Assembly: GCA_030295235.1 (NCBI GenBank)
Contig: AP026162.1
Span: 1,240,001-1,304,000, forward strand
DNA: 64,000 nt
Direction of reading: 5' to 3'
Origin: Fistulifera solaris
Taxonomy: Eukaryota > Bacillariophyta > Bacillariophyceae > Naviculales > Stauroneidaceae
Below the pieces are notes generated by a model, which searched no databases, had not been told where the DNA came from, and worked only from the letters and a program-made list of their open reading frames with translations. Shown here piece by piece: positions 35,609 through 46,920 of this stretch (positions are counted from its first letter, which is position 1; each line of letters begins with the position of its first letter). The translations under genes and the position numbers were made by a program.

Positions 35609-37705
35609 ATGAAAACACGTCACATACTTATAACGCTATTCGTTTCCGTCTTATCCGCTACAACCGCCGAAGAATGTGATTTGAATTGTCGAGCACCCGC
35701 GATGTGCGTGATCGGCGACCCACCGCAACGCGACCCGCGCTGGGATTATGTGGAAGGAATGTATTGTTCGTGTCCGGAAGAATGGACGGGAACGTATTGC
35801 GAAATACCTTTGTGGAATGCGAGGGTGAACACATTTGTTACAATGGGGGCGCTGCATACCCGGTCTCGCACAGTCCTACGACGCCAGCGACCTCTTTGCA
35901 ATTGCGAGAATGCGTTCGATGAATCGGGGAATCGTTACGTCGGAAAACACTGCGAACAACTGGTTACAACATACTGCTCACCCGGCAAGACCTTGTTTTG
36001 TTTGAACGGAGGTGTTTGCAACCCGAATTTCCCGTAAGTTGGCAAGGCCGTTTTTCCTGTGTCTCGTCAACTCCTTCTTTTTCGCTCACGGCGCTTATCT
36101 TTTCATCAGTGGATCGGGGGAACCGTGCGATTGCCCTCCAGAACTGTTTGGAGAGCATTGTGAATACGAAAGACAATCCGTTCCGGATCTGGAGTGCACC
36201 TTGGATTGTCGCAATGGCGGGCAGTGCGTTCTGGGCGAGTCGCCGATCGAGGATGTAGACGAAAATGGCTTTCATAATTACTTGGCTACAAACAAAACCG
36301 ACAATCAATACTGTTCTTGCCCCGATGGCTATGACGGAGAGTTTTGTGAGGTGTATCGTCAACCTTGTGGAGAACATTTCTGCTTCAACGGAGGAACGTG
36401 CAAGGAAAGTGATATTGAAGGGCAACTGGTCTTCTTCTGCGACTGTTCGACCGCGGCCACAGACAATGCTGATTACGCAGGGAGATTTTGTCAGTTCAAA
36501 GCGACATCGTATTGTACGAAAAATGCAGGTTTCAATGAAAACTTATTTTGCGTGAACAATGGGAGGTGTAGAGATATCGCATCGCAGGGGTGTGATTGTG
36601 ACAACCCATTTTCTGGATTTTCGTGCGAGTTTGTTACCCAAGAAGCAACCACCAACAACACTAACGATGAGTCGCCTGCATTGCCCGGGGATCCCGAGGA
36701 CACTACGGAGTGCGACATTGATTGTCAGAATGGAGGCGTTTGTCGACACGGCAAAAAGGACCTGGGAATATTAGGGAATATTGCTGGAAATGCCACGCAT
36801 CTCAACGAGACCCATACTGAGGACTACAAACACTGTGTTTGTCCGGATGGTTTTGTGGGCTTGTATTGTGAGGAGAAAGCTCAGCTGTGTGGCGAAGGGG
36901 AGCACATCTGTCTTCACGGAAGTTCGTGCGTCAAGTACGGCGACGAACATTATTGCGATTGTGCCGACGCTTCCAGCACAAAATCACAAACGGGATTGTT
37001 TTCCGGTGCAAGTTGCGAGCACCCGGTGAATGATGTTTGTACAGTCAAGTACCCGGGACCGGGACAGCCTCTCCTCTTTTGTGTCAATGGCGGATCGTGC
37101 AAAAACTTGTCAACCTCGGGGAACCGTAAGTACTTTTGAGAACTTTGATGCTTTGGGGCGGTATTGGAAGACTCATATGCTTTATTGTTAGACACCCGGG
37201 TTGTAATTGTGTTGATGGATTTGGAGGTCAGCACTGCGAGATCTCGTCAGCAACCAATGTTCTTCCTCCTGATGTAGATGTACCAGTAGATCCTGCTATT
37301 CCGGACGACGGTCAAAGTGAATTACATACGAAAGATGAGACACGGTCCGGTAAACGAGTTATACTCATCGTATTGTTGCTCGCTCTCGTTTCGACGGTTT
37401 TATTGACTTTCTATTACATCATTCCCTACGTCCGCCGAAGACGACGACGAAAAACAGTCGGCAACAATATCAGATGGGCATCCAACTACCAAGACGACCC
37501 GGCTGAAATCAATCTTGCTCCCAGAAGGAGTTCATCATTAATTTTTGATCAGTACTCGTCGAGTACCGATCCTTTCGTAACTCATCTTGGCTCGCTAATA
37601 CAAACACACGAAGAAGATGAGGACGAGGAACCAGAGCCACAGGTTTTCATCGGACCACCTCGCGATGAAGATGGCCATGTGCTGCATAACGTTGATATTA
37701 TTTAA
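35609..37705 (+). CDS. EGF-repeat single-pass membrane protein, third member (several apparent indels)
   Basis: Start ATG 35609 with signal peptide (MKTRHILITLFVSVLSATTA). About ten EGF-like modules (e.g. CSCPEEWTGTYCE, CDCPPELFGEHCEY, CRNGGQC, CSCPDGYDGEFCE, CQNGGVC, CVCPDGFVGLYCEE, HPGCNCVDGFGGQHCE), a transmembrane helix (ILIVLLLALVSTVLLTFYYIIPYV), a poly-Arg stop-transfer and an acidic tail. Introns 36034-36109 (76 nt) and 37126-37191 (66 nt). Three T residues seem missing at 35809-35811, 35853 and 35895-35897. Restoring them gives FVECEGEHICYNGGACIPG and DLFCNCENAF in place of a Cys-poor stretch. A fourth (G in GGGG just before 37126) puts exon 3 back in phase. Repaired length ~652 aa. 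Neighbour and architecture match the 34-kb gene: probable tandem duplication. Confidence 0.78.
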
Positions 37706-38230
37706 CGCACTTGTTACTTCTTCTCTCTCAACTCTTTATAGACTGCTTCATGATAGCGTAATGCCAGTAATGTAGTTCGAAAGTCGCACGTAAACCTAAC
37801 TCGTCCTTTCTGTTGTAACCCTAATGTATTAATGGAGCATAGAGTCTTAGGCAAATGCCTTGCTCTATTGTAATGAGCTCGCTAGCTACGAAGACGAAAC
37901 CTTAGAAGTCGTCTCCTCTAAAGACTTACCCTTAACTCTACAGCTGTTTTTTACTTAGAGGTTGTTGAGTCACATATTACTTAATACCTGATACGCTTGA
38001 TTTACTATAATATTTTATGTTGATTTAAGACAATGCGGAGTACCATAAGACATTACACTCCACTATTTAGTATCAATTCATGTTGCAGGTTCCGTCAAAC
38101 TCATCGCGCACAAGAGCGTGAAGCGTGCCGCCGCACCGCATCGAATGCGAAAAAACCAAAGCCGTCTCTTGGTTATTCAGAACACTTCAAGTCGCTCTTG
38201 GTTCGGGGATACCGTAAACAATTACAAAAG
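37706..38230. other. intergenic spacer
   Basis: 525 bp between the third EGF-repeat gene and the AP-2 alpha gene. The only ORF in it has no recognisable product. Confidence 0.4.
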
Positions 38231-41200
38231 ATGTCATCCCAGGCACGAGGTCTACATAACTTCATTTCTGAACTAAGAAATGCAAAAAAGCAAGGTAAGC
38301 GACATTTCATCTTTGATTGTTTGGCTCGTCATGGTCGTCCGTTGCGTTGGTCGAAAATCTTCACTGCTTGTGCGACATCTTTCACCAATCAAAATGCGAT
38401 ATTTTTGTTGAGCGTCAGACCAAGTGTAGGTTATTTTGTCGTACCGTGCAAAAAAGGCATTGCTGCTTGAAATACAATGCGAGGTTTGATGAATGCGATC
38501 ATGTGCATTAAAATTCATTGTCAGAGGAAAAGAAGCTGACCCCTTGACTACCAATTTGCACTTGAAACTTAACAGGAGGATGAAAAACAGCGAGTCGATA
38601 AGGAGCTGGCTAACATTCGAAAGCAATTCATGCCGAAAGGAGGAAAATTGAACGACGATGGCAGCAACCCTGCTCTAAACACTTACAAACGAAAGAAGTA
38701 CGTTTGGAAACTCGTATACATCCACATTCTTGGATATGAAGTTGACTTCGGTCATCCTGAAGTCCTTGTTCTTGTGCGATCCTCGAAATACGGCGAAAAG
38801 AATGTTGGCTATACAGCGTTAAGTCTCTTAATGCGAGGCGACGATCCGATGATGAACAGTATCAGGAGCGATATTGTCAAGGATTTGACAAAACCAACCG
38901 CGGCTGGGAAAAGTAGCGCCCCTGCTGACGCTGCACAAGCTTTAGCTATTTGTGCAATTGCGAACATCACAGGACTTGAACTTATTCAATCAATGCATAC
39001 GGAAGTCGTGCAAACCATGGTCGCAAAGTCATCGAGCGCAAACGTGAAAAAGAAAGCCGCATTGTGCCTACTAAGGCTCGCCCGTACAAACCCCAAACTT
39101 GTGGCCGGAAGAGATTTTGTGACTCAAATTGCTCAGCTCTTACAAGATCGCCACTTAGGTGTGCTCACCAGTAGCATGAGTTTGCTGTACGGACTGGCTT
39201 CGCAAGCCCCGAATGAGTACGAAAGCCTTATTCCTTACGCGGTTCATATCCTTGGGATGCTCGTTTTGAAGAAGGCTTGCGCTCGAGAGTACCTTTATTA
39301 CCGTACACCGAGTCCCTGGCTCCAAATTAAATTGCTCAAGTTTCTCCAGCTTTATCCGCATGCTCTCGCGCAAGCGGCAGACAGTGGCACTACCCCAGAG
39401 ACATCTCCCGCTAATGGCAGTGCTCATATCTCGCAGCTGACCAATATCATTTCAAAGATTTTAACGGAAACAGATGTTTCTGACTCAATCAACAAGTCGA
39501 ACGCGGATCACGCTGTCCTTTTCGAAGCCGTGAATCTTATCATTTGCTGGGGATCCACGAGCCAACAAGCGCTCAGAGACGGAGCAATGAAGCTATTAGG
39601 GAAATTCATTTCGGTCAGAGAACCAAATATTCGATATCTTGGACTAATGACGATGGCTAAGTTAGCTCAATTAGAAGGAAGCGGAGAGTCGATCAAGAAG
39701 CACCAGGCGACCGTTTTGGTTTCCTTGAAAGATGCAGATATCAGTGTCCGACGTCGCGCGCTGGATCTCTTGTTTGTTATGTGTGATACCGATAACGCTG
39801 AACGAATCGTAGATGAGCTTGTTGCTCATTTGGTGATAGCGGACGCTGCCATCAGAGAAGAAATGGTTTTGAAAATCGCAATTTTGGCTGAAAAGTATGC
39901 CACCGACTTGCGTTGGTACGTTGATACAATTCTCAAGCTAATTTCTATCAGTGGCGATCATGTCAGCGATGCGATTTGGCACCGCGTTGTACAGATCGTT
40001 ACTAACCACCCCCAGGGTGACCTTCAAGCGTACACAGCTGCAACTCTTCTGGTTGCTGCAAGTCCCCGTCGCTGCCACGAAACTACCGTTCGCGTGGCAG
40101 CCTACATACCTCGGTGAATTCGGATTTCTGATAGCTGAACGACCCGGCATGAGTGGGGAAGAGCAGTTTCGCATTCTTCATCAACACTGGACTACTGCCG
40201 ATCCAGCCACCAGAGCTATTCTTGTCAGCAGTTATGCGAAACTTGCCAATCTTTACGAGGAATGCAGACCGCTGGTTGCTCCAGTTTTTGCAAAATCGAT
40301 GAACAATGTTGATGTAGAGATTCAGCAACGATCAGCGGAGTACGCGGCGATGAGAGAAGCGTTCAGCCCTGAAGCGGTCGAGGATCTTCTTCGAGAGATG
40401 CCACCTTTTGAAGAGAAGAAGCAGAGTGCTCTGGAACAGCGTTTGCGGGAGAAAGAAGGTGACGATAGTGCTGCTGTCGTCAAGGCAGCCCGACCTAGTG
40501 CAGCAGAGCGCAAGAGGGCTGCACAAAGCGCAGCCGCGCGGGTCGCTGAAGAAATCCAATCTCGACCCCAAACTGCCGACGAAGGTCCTGCTAGCCCAAT
40601 GAGAAGTAAGTTTGTTGTATACTTATATTCCGTATGCACCTTTCTGCGATCCTCTTACTCAATCTTCTCTTCTAGACGGTGCAACCGGGGGTAATGATTC
40701 TGAATTCGACCGAAGCCAGAAAGTTGGAATCCCAAAAGAAGTCATACCTGCCATGCGAAAAGCTTTCTCCAATCTTTGCACTTCGCCTTCTGGGGTTTTA
40801 TTCGAGAACGCGCTTCTTCAAGTTGGCGTGAAACATGAGTATGTCGGTGCTCAGGGAAGAATTTCGGTTTTCTTTGGAAATTTAAGCAAAGCACCGTTGT
40901 CGCACTTTAGGGCAGATGTCGAAGAACGAGATCATCTGAAGATGCAAAAACAAGGGACGCAGGGGTTGCTCGATTCGGACGAAAACGGCGGATGCACAGT
41001 AGCCGTGAGAACACAAGCAAAGATGTTGTTGTCAGTAGAAGTGGTGGCCCCTTTCGATGACGCACCTGCGATGCGCGTGTCTTTTGTAACCGAAGAGGGA
41101 GAGTATCACGAGTATCCACTACGCCTCCCAATTGTTGCCACTTGTTTCATGGAACCGGTGACCTTAGAAGCAGGTGCTTTTATGCAGAGATGGAGAAGCT

Positions 41201-41541
41201 TAGAAGGACAAGATAGGGAATGCCAGGAAGTTGTAAAAGCTCCCCCCAATGCGCCCGAAATCGATGAAGAGTATATGGATCGAATTGCGTCCATCATAAC
41301 TAACGGTCTGAAATTTGGACGATGTATTGGGTGCGATCCCACACCATGGACTGTTTCAGGCGCGGCAACCTTTCGAACAGCCGCCAAAGATATGAATGGT
41401 AACAATATCAATGTCGGATGTCTTGTTAGAGTTGAAGCTAATCCACAAGCTGGTGCTTTTCGAGTAACCACACGAACACTGCACCCGCTTTGCTCGAAGG
41501 CCGTGAAAAACGTTGCACTTGTTAGTATCAAATTGGCCTAA
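38231..41541 (+). CDS. AP2A: AP-2 complex subunit alpha (alpha-adaptin)
   Basis: Large adaptor subunit for clathrin-mediated endocytosis at the plasma membrane. Start ATG 38231 (MSSQARGLHNFISELRN). The trunk is an Armadillo/HEAT solenoid (RKKYVWKLVYIHILGYEVDFGH, GYTALSLLMRGDD, LRDGAMKLLGKFISVREPNIRYLGL). A charged hinge (EEKKQSALEQRLREKEG...AAERKRAAQSAAARV) and a C-terminal ear (VFFGNLSKAPLSHF, PPNAPEIDEEY) follow. Introns 38295-38575 (281 nt) and 40606-40675 (70 nt). Two inferred extra bases: one A in AAAAAA (38284-38289), whose removal gives NAKSKEDEK across the splice as in other alpha-adaptins, and one C in CC (40109-40110), whose removal gives AAYILGEFGFLI. Repaired length 985 aa, matching the family (~940-980). 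Confidence 0.92.
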
Positions 41542-41944
41542 GTAATCCACCACTTTTTGTCTTAGACCTTTAAAACTTGTCTTTGAACCAGGCGGATAGC
41601 AGCGAACTTTTAGGCGTTTTCTAGGCCCTTCGCCTCAGGAGTAATTACAAAGCTAGGCTTTGTGTCCATTGCCGACTAAACTTTTAAACTAGTCGCCTCT
41701 AAGGATACGTCCTTAGTCGCCTCGCCAGCGCCGATACAAATTTTTCTCATGATTCAAATCCAGTCACGACAAAAAGTAATCTACACTTTGGGACTATAGT
41801 AGGGTGCCTGATGTCGTCCGTACGGCGTAAGGTTCCGTCTCGACCGCCAACGAAATTTTACGATGCGAGCGATGATTACAGAACAAAACCATTACGGAGT
41901 GTGACAATTCCTTTGACCGAGGAATACGCTATTGTCAATCAATC
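41542..41944. other. spacer with a diverged palindromic element
   Basis: 403 bp between AP-2 alpha and ENP2. Contains the fourth palindromic element (41747-41801) and a short inverted repeat (CTAAGGATACGTCCTTAG near 41700). Confidence 0.5.
41747..41801. repeat. dispersed palindromic element, copy 4 (diverged)
   Basis: TCATGATTCAAATCCAGTCACGA (41747-41769) followed by TCTACACTTTGGGACTATAGTA (41780-41801). The stem is weaker than in copies 1-3, but the downstream box is clear. Confidence 0.5.
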
Positions 41945-44215
41945 ATGAACGTTCAAAAGCGAAACGGTGTTTCAATTTACTGTCTTTCGACAGGAACGCA
42001 ACTACCTGAATGGCTTGGCGAGCAGGCTCGAAGAAATCTTTCCAAGCGCGACGAATCGGTTCGTCGTCGAATCGAATTGATTCAGGATTTTCAGATGCCA
42101 GCATCTTCCTCGCGCATAGTGCAGTCGTTAGATGGGAGATATATAATAGTAGCTGGAACGTATCCTCCAAGGATACGGTGCTACGATGTCAATGAACTGA
42201 CTATGAAGTTTGAAAGATACGTAGACGCGGGAATTATCGATATGGTCATGCTCGGCGATGATTACGGAAAAGTCGCATTATTACGGGAAGACCGTACAAT
42301 CGAGTTTCATGCTCCGTATGGGTTTCATGAATCGACTAAAATACCCACCTTTGGGAGGGCGATGGCTTACGAACCCACGACGTGCGAACTATTAGTTGGT
42401 GCGAAGGGCAATCAAATTTATCGGGTCAGTTTAGATGAAGGTCGATTCAATGAGCCGTGGACGTTTGACGATCTTCCTTCATCGGCTACATGTATTGCTG
42501 TTGATCGTTGTTATCCACTTGCCAGCGTTGGTTGCGAGGACGGTATAGTTCGCTTTTGGGATAGCCGAACACCCGATTTCTTACAACCGTTCTTGAAGCT
42601 TGATGTCCTAAGCGCAACAACTGGATACGGTTTTGCCGATGAAAATTCGTTTACAAACCCAAATGAAATAACATCGATTGCCCATGATGCCAGCGGAATG
42701 TATATAGCTGCAGGCACTGGAGGTGGTCTTGTTGCGCTGTATGACGTGAGATCAAGTCGACCACTGCATGTCAAGGAACACAAACTTGGAATGCCTATAC
42801 ACACTGTGAAATTTCATTCCGGATCTGGAACTATTCTTAGCTCCGATGAGAAGCTTATCAAAATGTGGCGATACAGATCATCGGCTCAAACGACAAAGCA
42901 GCCCGCTTTCGAAGAGCGGTTCAATGACGACAATGCAACCGACATTGGGAGACTTGAAGTGAACATTGAAGCGACAGGCAAGTTGTCGCACTTCATCGTG
43001 GCTGGAGATGAATCAGATCCTCATGGTGACCGCACTGGGGTCCTGTTATGCGCCACCGATCAACCTAAAATGGAATCTTTCTATCTTCCGAAGCTTGGTA
43101 TCGCGCCCAAGTGGTGTTCCTTTCTTGAAAACATTACCGAAGAATTGGAAGAACGGGATCTTCAAAGGGATGGAACACTCACAGGAAACGATCTTGAAGG
43201 GCAGGAAACTGTTTACGACAACTACAAGTTTGTCAGCCGTGAAGATGTCGAAAAACTTGGGATTTCAAACCTTGTTGGTACTCCATTACTTCGCGGATAC
43301 ATGCACGGCTTTTTCATCGATATTAATCTTTACAACCGCGTGAAAGCCGTGGCAAATCCATTTGAATATGAGCAGTATCAGCAGAAGAAACTCAAAGAGC
43401 GAATGGACGCTAAGCGGTCTAGTCGAATTGCTCCTCGACCTTCCGAAAAGAAAAGTAAGAGTGCTGTGAATGCTGATCTTGCCGATCGATTGGAATTTAA
43501 AGCCAAAGATTCTACCAAAGCTGGGAAGATTGCAGGAAATATTCTATCAGATGACCGTTTCGGCAACTTGTTTACCAATCCTGACTTCGAAATCGACGAG
43601 GAAGATGAGGATTTCAAACTTCGCAACCCTAGTGGTATTGCTGCAGTCAAACGGAAGCAGAACAATTTGGATAGCGACAATTCAGACTCGGAGGCTGACG
43701 AAGATATTCGTAATAATGAAAAGGAATCTACGTATCAGGAACACCAATCAGCAATTGAAGCGAGCGACAATGATAGTTGCAGCAGTGATAGTGACGAAGA
43801 CACTGGCTTCCGCGGTGGGAAAGTCCGAGGAGAAGCCTATGACGAGATGAAACAGTTGGGAAAGAAAAAAGGTACGAGCAAACTTAAAGCCGGGACAAAG
43901 AAGACAAAGTTGTCCATGTACGAAGCAGAGGATCTCGGTAGCTCGAATGCAGTTCAGCTTGGTCTAGGCTCCGGTAATGCCCAAGAAAAGACCAAGAAAC
44001 GTCTCAATGAGTTGAATATGCCTCTTTCTAAGAGACTAACATTGCAAGATGATGGGCTACAGCTCCGAATAGCCAAGGGTTCCAAGGAGGTTACGTATAC
44101 ACCAAGTGATGTGAAGAGGAAAGTGGAACGGGAGCAAGCCGAACGGGGCAAGCTCCGTGGTAGAGGTGACCGTCGTAGTGCCAAAGGACTTAGCTCCAGG
44201 AAGACCTCGAGATAA
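41945..44215 (+). CDS. ENP2: ENP2/NOL10 nucleolar WD40 protein
   Basis: 756 aa, intronless. Enp2/NOL10 is a nucleolar beta-propeller protein of the small-subunit processome, acting in 18S rRNA maturation. Diagnostic N-terminus: VSIYCLSTGTQLPEWLGEQARR...RRIELIQDFQMP.SSSRI, then SLDGRYIIVAGTYPPRIRCYDVNELTMKFERYVDAGIIDM. Propeller repeats include GCEDGIVRFWDSRTPD and GTGGGLVALYDVRS. The C-terminal third is charged and disordered with acidic runs (SDNSDSEADED, SDSDEDTGF) and a basic end (KGLSSRKTSR). The NUC153-type segment (DDRFGNLFTNPDFEIDEEDEDFKLRNP, ~530-560) is present. ATG at 41945 is the first in frame. Confidence 0.93.
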   Translation: MNVQKRNGVSIYCLSTGTQLPEWLGEQARRNLSKRDESVRRRIELIQDFQMPASSSRIVQSLDGRYIIVAGTYPPRIRCYDVNELTMKFERYVDAGIIDMVMLGDDYGKVALLREDRTIEFHAPYGFHESTKIPTFGRAMAYEPTTCELLVGAKGNQIYRVSLDEGRFNEPWTFDDLPSSATCIAVDRCYPLASVGCEDGIVRFWDSRTPDFLQPFLKLDVLSATTGYGFADENSFTNPNEITSIAHDASGMYIAAGTGGGLVALYDVRSSRPLHVKEHKLGMPIHTVKFHSGSGTILSSDEKLIKMWRYRSSAQTTKQPAFEERFNDDNATDIGRLEVNIEATGKLSHFIVAGDESDPHGDRTGVLLCATDQPKMESFYLPKLGIAPKWCSFLENITEELEERDLQRDGTLTGNDLEGQETVYDNYKFVSREDVEKLGISNLVGTPLLRGYMHGFFIDINLYNRVKAVANPFEYEQYQQKKLKERMDAKRSSRIAPRPSEKKSKSAVNADLADRLEFKAKDSTKAGKIAGNILSDDRFGNLFTNPDFEIDEEDEDFKLRNPSGIAAVKRKQNNLDSDNSDSEADEDIRNNEKESTYQEHQSAIEASDNDSCSSDSDEDTGFRGGKVRGEAYDEMKQLGKKKGTSKLKAGTKKTKLSMYEAEDLGSSNAVQLGLGSGNAQEKTKKRLNELNMPLSKRLTLQDDGLQLRIAKGSKEVTYTPSDVKRKVEREQAERGKLRGRGDRRSAKGLSSRKTSR

Positions 44216-45504
44216 GGCACTTACTAAGACTCTTAATTATTATTGTCAGATGATCGTTGCGATTATGATTTCACCGTAGTTGGTCGGTCATCAGCAGCAT
44301 ATGATATTGTACGAAACAGAACACGAATCAGACCACGTCTTATTTCGTTCAGCTTTTGGCATAACCCGAATATCTTCTTTCGTCAACCCCTCATCCGTTT
44401 AATTAGATTGTAAAAGACTCGAACGCACAGACAAGAGTCTCGAAGGAGAAGAATCATTACGTTTGTTTACTTTCCTTTCCTAGAACATCTTGTGGCTTTT
44501 CAATACTTATAAGTTTCTGCCTCTTTTCCAACCGGGATAACGACGGCTATCCGTGACCTGAGGATATGGAAACGGTACTTTAGTGATGTACTCATTCCAT
44601 GTGATGGTATAATTGAACGGGTAATCGAGATTGCAAACCCATCTTGCAGGGAGAAAGATTTGGCGTGAACTCCTCCTCAAGCGGGCATTCCCGATGATTG
44701 GCTTCCAGGCACCAACCAAAACATGAAAAGGCATAAGACACCTTGAATATAAATTGATACAGTAACAATTTGTTGTGTATGTCACGAGCCGGTTGTTTTG
44801 TTGAGGAATACCGTCGACAGTGCTTCATGAAACTGAGTAAAAAAGTAGGCGATTATCGGCTTTCTCGTCATTTCGACAGTCTCATAAGCATCATAAGTGA
44901 GGACTGAAAGACACCTGTCAAATCATCACCATGTTTTGAAATGCTGTTCATGTAAAGGTCATTGATGGATCAGAATGAGTGAGCATGGCAAGAAAATGGG
45001 CGAAAACGCATGTGCTATGCATGGGCATTTTTTGGCCCAAGAACACGGTTTGCTCACAATACGGTTATAAAGTAGGCCTCTGCTTACTCTAACCTTTCAA
45101 AGTAAATGTTGTTTTGGAACGGTACTCCTGTTTGTGTTCATGTCGCAGTGTTGTCCGAAGATGTCGCAATGGGTGCACGGACAGACTGGTGCCTCTTTCA
45201 GGCTCGTGACTGAAAATAGTTGAAAAACCTTCCGGGACTCAATTCGTCGCATACTATTCATTCTAGAGTAAATTATCAGTTGGCGCTTGCAGTACTGCAT
45301 GGTACAATAAGCTCGTATAGCCAAGCAGCCAAGCGCTCGGTACGGTTTTGGGTCTTTCCGCCATCACAAACATCAAAACAGAGCCGCACAAATTATTTGT
45401 TTCGCTTTTTCCGCCGATTGCTTTTACCGTTACAAGTTGTTACAACGCACTCCTTTAGCGATCCTTCCCCCCTTTTTCAAAGGAAAACTTAACTTTTTGT
45501 CAAA
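44216..45504. other. long spacer upstream of the PGDH pair
   Basis: About 1.29 kb. Holds a weak small ORF on the minus strand (listed separately) and the promoter of the first PGDH gene. No repeats noticed. Confidence 0.4.
44507..44785 (-). CDS. possible small hypothetical protein
   Basis: The last ~50 codons read as a plausible protein (RWVCNLDYPFNYTITWNEYITKVPFPYP, then RRYPGWKRGRNL). The overlapping frame starting at ATG 44828 reads a Cys-containing stretch (CFGWCLEANHRECPLEEEF). Given the indels elsewhere, the two may be parts of one small Cys-containing protein. The frame given has no ATG at its start. No family recognised; could be chance. Confidence 0.22.
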   Translation of the reverse strand: MTYTTNCYCINLYSRCLMPFHVLVGAWKPIIGNARLRRSSRQIFLPARWVCNLDYPFNYTITWNEYITKVPFPYPQVTDSRRYPGWKRGRNL

Positions 45505-46920
45505 ATGACTTTACTCTCTTTGCAGCGCTCCACGGTGGCAAAGACCCTTTGGAATAGTCGAACACGAGTCTTTAGTTCAAAGTCGACAGGTCTTTCGGTT
45601 GATGTTGAGCACTTTACAGCTGGTTGGAACAATGCGGGAGGCGACAATGCAGCAGCAAACGGAAAGTGCTCTGTTCAAACCTTCAACAAGATTTCACCCT
45701 CTGGGCTCAGTCGCTTTCCGGAAAGTTACTACAAGGTAGAGGCAGCCGAGTCGGCATCAGGACCGGCCAATGTTCTCTTGCTGCGCTCGCACAAACTCCA
45801 AGAGTCGGAAGTCGATGTTACTGTCCGTGCCATCGCTCGTTGTGGTGCTGGAACGAACAATATCCCAGTCGCCCGTATGACTCAGCTGGGAATTCCAGTC
45901 TTCAACACCCCCGGTGCAAACGCCAACGCCGTCAAGGAGCTGATCTTATGCGGTATGTTGCTTGGTAGTCGTCGTATCGTTGACGGTGTCAATCACATGA
46001 AATCGTTGGGTGAGAAGGGACTTGCTCGTGAGCGTGTTGAAAAAGACAAAGCGATGTTTGGAGGACGAGAGATTCATGGAAAGACTCTTGCCGTCGTCGG
46101 TCTGGGTCACATTGGCTCCCTCACGGCACGTGACGCCACGGCCCTTGGCATGAAAGTCACTGGCTACGACCCTGGTCTCTCCGTCATGTCCGCTTTGAAG
46201 CTGCCTCGAGATATGGAGCTCAAGGACTCAATTGCCTCGGCCGTCGCTAATGCTGATTACATTAGCATCAACATTCCTTACATCAAGAAAAGCCCACAAG
46301 AAGGTGGTACTCACGGCATCATCGGCAAAGAGGTCATTAGCCATTTCAAGAAAGATGCTGTTCTATTGAACTTTGCTCGGGGCGAACTTGTGGACTCTCA
46401 CGCAATGAAAGCTTTCTTGGATGCTGGTGACGGCAGATATGTGTGCGATTTTCCGGATGATGAGCTTTGGAATCACCCCAATGCCATTCTTCTTCCGCAT
46501 TTGGGAGCCTCTACTTATGAAGCCGAAGATGAAGCAGCCAGCATGGCCGCGGATACCCTTCGCGACTACATTGAGCATGGCGAGATTCGTAACTCTGTCA
46601 ACTTTCCCACTACTGCACTCGAAGAACGCCACGATCAAGTTGTCCGTGTGACCGTGGTGAACGAGAATCTTCCGGGTGTGCTGGCAAAGATCACTGACGT
46701 TTGTGCCAAGGCTGGCATGAACATTGCTCAGCAGATCAACCAGTCCAAGGGCGACATTGCTTACAACGTAATTGACCTGAACGCCTCGAACAAGCCTATG
46801 GATCTCAAGGACTTTCAAAGAGATATGACAATGATTGAAGGTGTCCTAAGTACGCGAATCATTTTCGGTGCTCCTGGAGTAGGTTTTGCGCGAAATGTGA
46901 ATGGCCAATACGTCGTTTAA
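45505..46920 (+). CDS. PGDH: D-3-phosphoglycerate dehydrogenase, copy 1 (intronless)
   Basis: Oxidises 3-phosphoglycerate to 3-phosphohydroxypyruvate, the first step of serine synthesis. 471 aa. N-terminus (MTLLSLQRSTVAKTLWNSRTRVFSSKS) is basic and Ser-rich, probably mitochondrial. The substrate domain has RCGAGTNNIPV and TPGANANAVKELIL; the NAD-binding Rossmann motif is VVGLGHIGSLTA; catalytic residues lie in NFARGELVDS (Arg), FPDDELWNHPN (Glu) and LLPHLGAST (His). The C-terminal ACT domain (VRVTVVNENLPGVLAKITDVCAKAGMN) suggests amino-acid feedback. No intervening ASB domain, so it resembles bacterial short SerA. Followed 480 bp later by a paralog in the same direction. Confidence 0.95.
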   Translation: MTLLSLQRSTVAKTLWNSRTRVFSSKSTGLSVDVEHFTAGWNNAGGDNAAANGKCSVQTFNKISPSGLSRFPESYYKVEAAESASGPANVLLLRSHKLQESEVDVTVRAIARCGAGTNNIPVARMTQLGIPVFNTPGANANAVKELILCGMLLGSRRIVDGVNHMKSLGEKGLARERVEKDKAMFGGREIHGKTLAVVGLGHIGSLTARDATALGMKVTGYDPGLSVMSALKLPRDMELKDSIASAVANADYISINIPYIKKSPQEGGTHGIIGKEVISHFKKDAVLLNFARGELVDSHAMKAFLDAGDGRYVCDFPDDELWNHPNAILLPHLGASTYEAEDEAASMAADTLRDYIEHGEIRNSVNFPTTALEERHDQVVRVTVVNENLPGVLAKITDVCAKAGMNIAQQINQSKGDIAYNVIDLNASNKPMDLKDFQRDMTMIEGVLSTRIIFGAPGVGFARNVNGQYVV

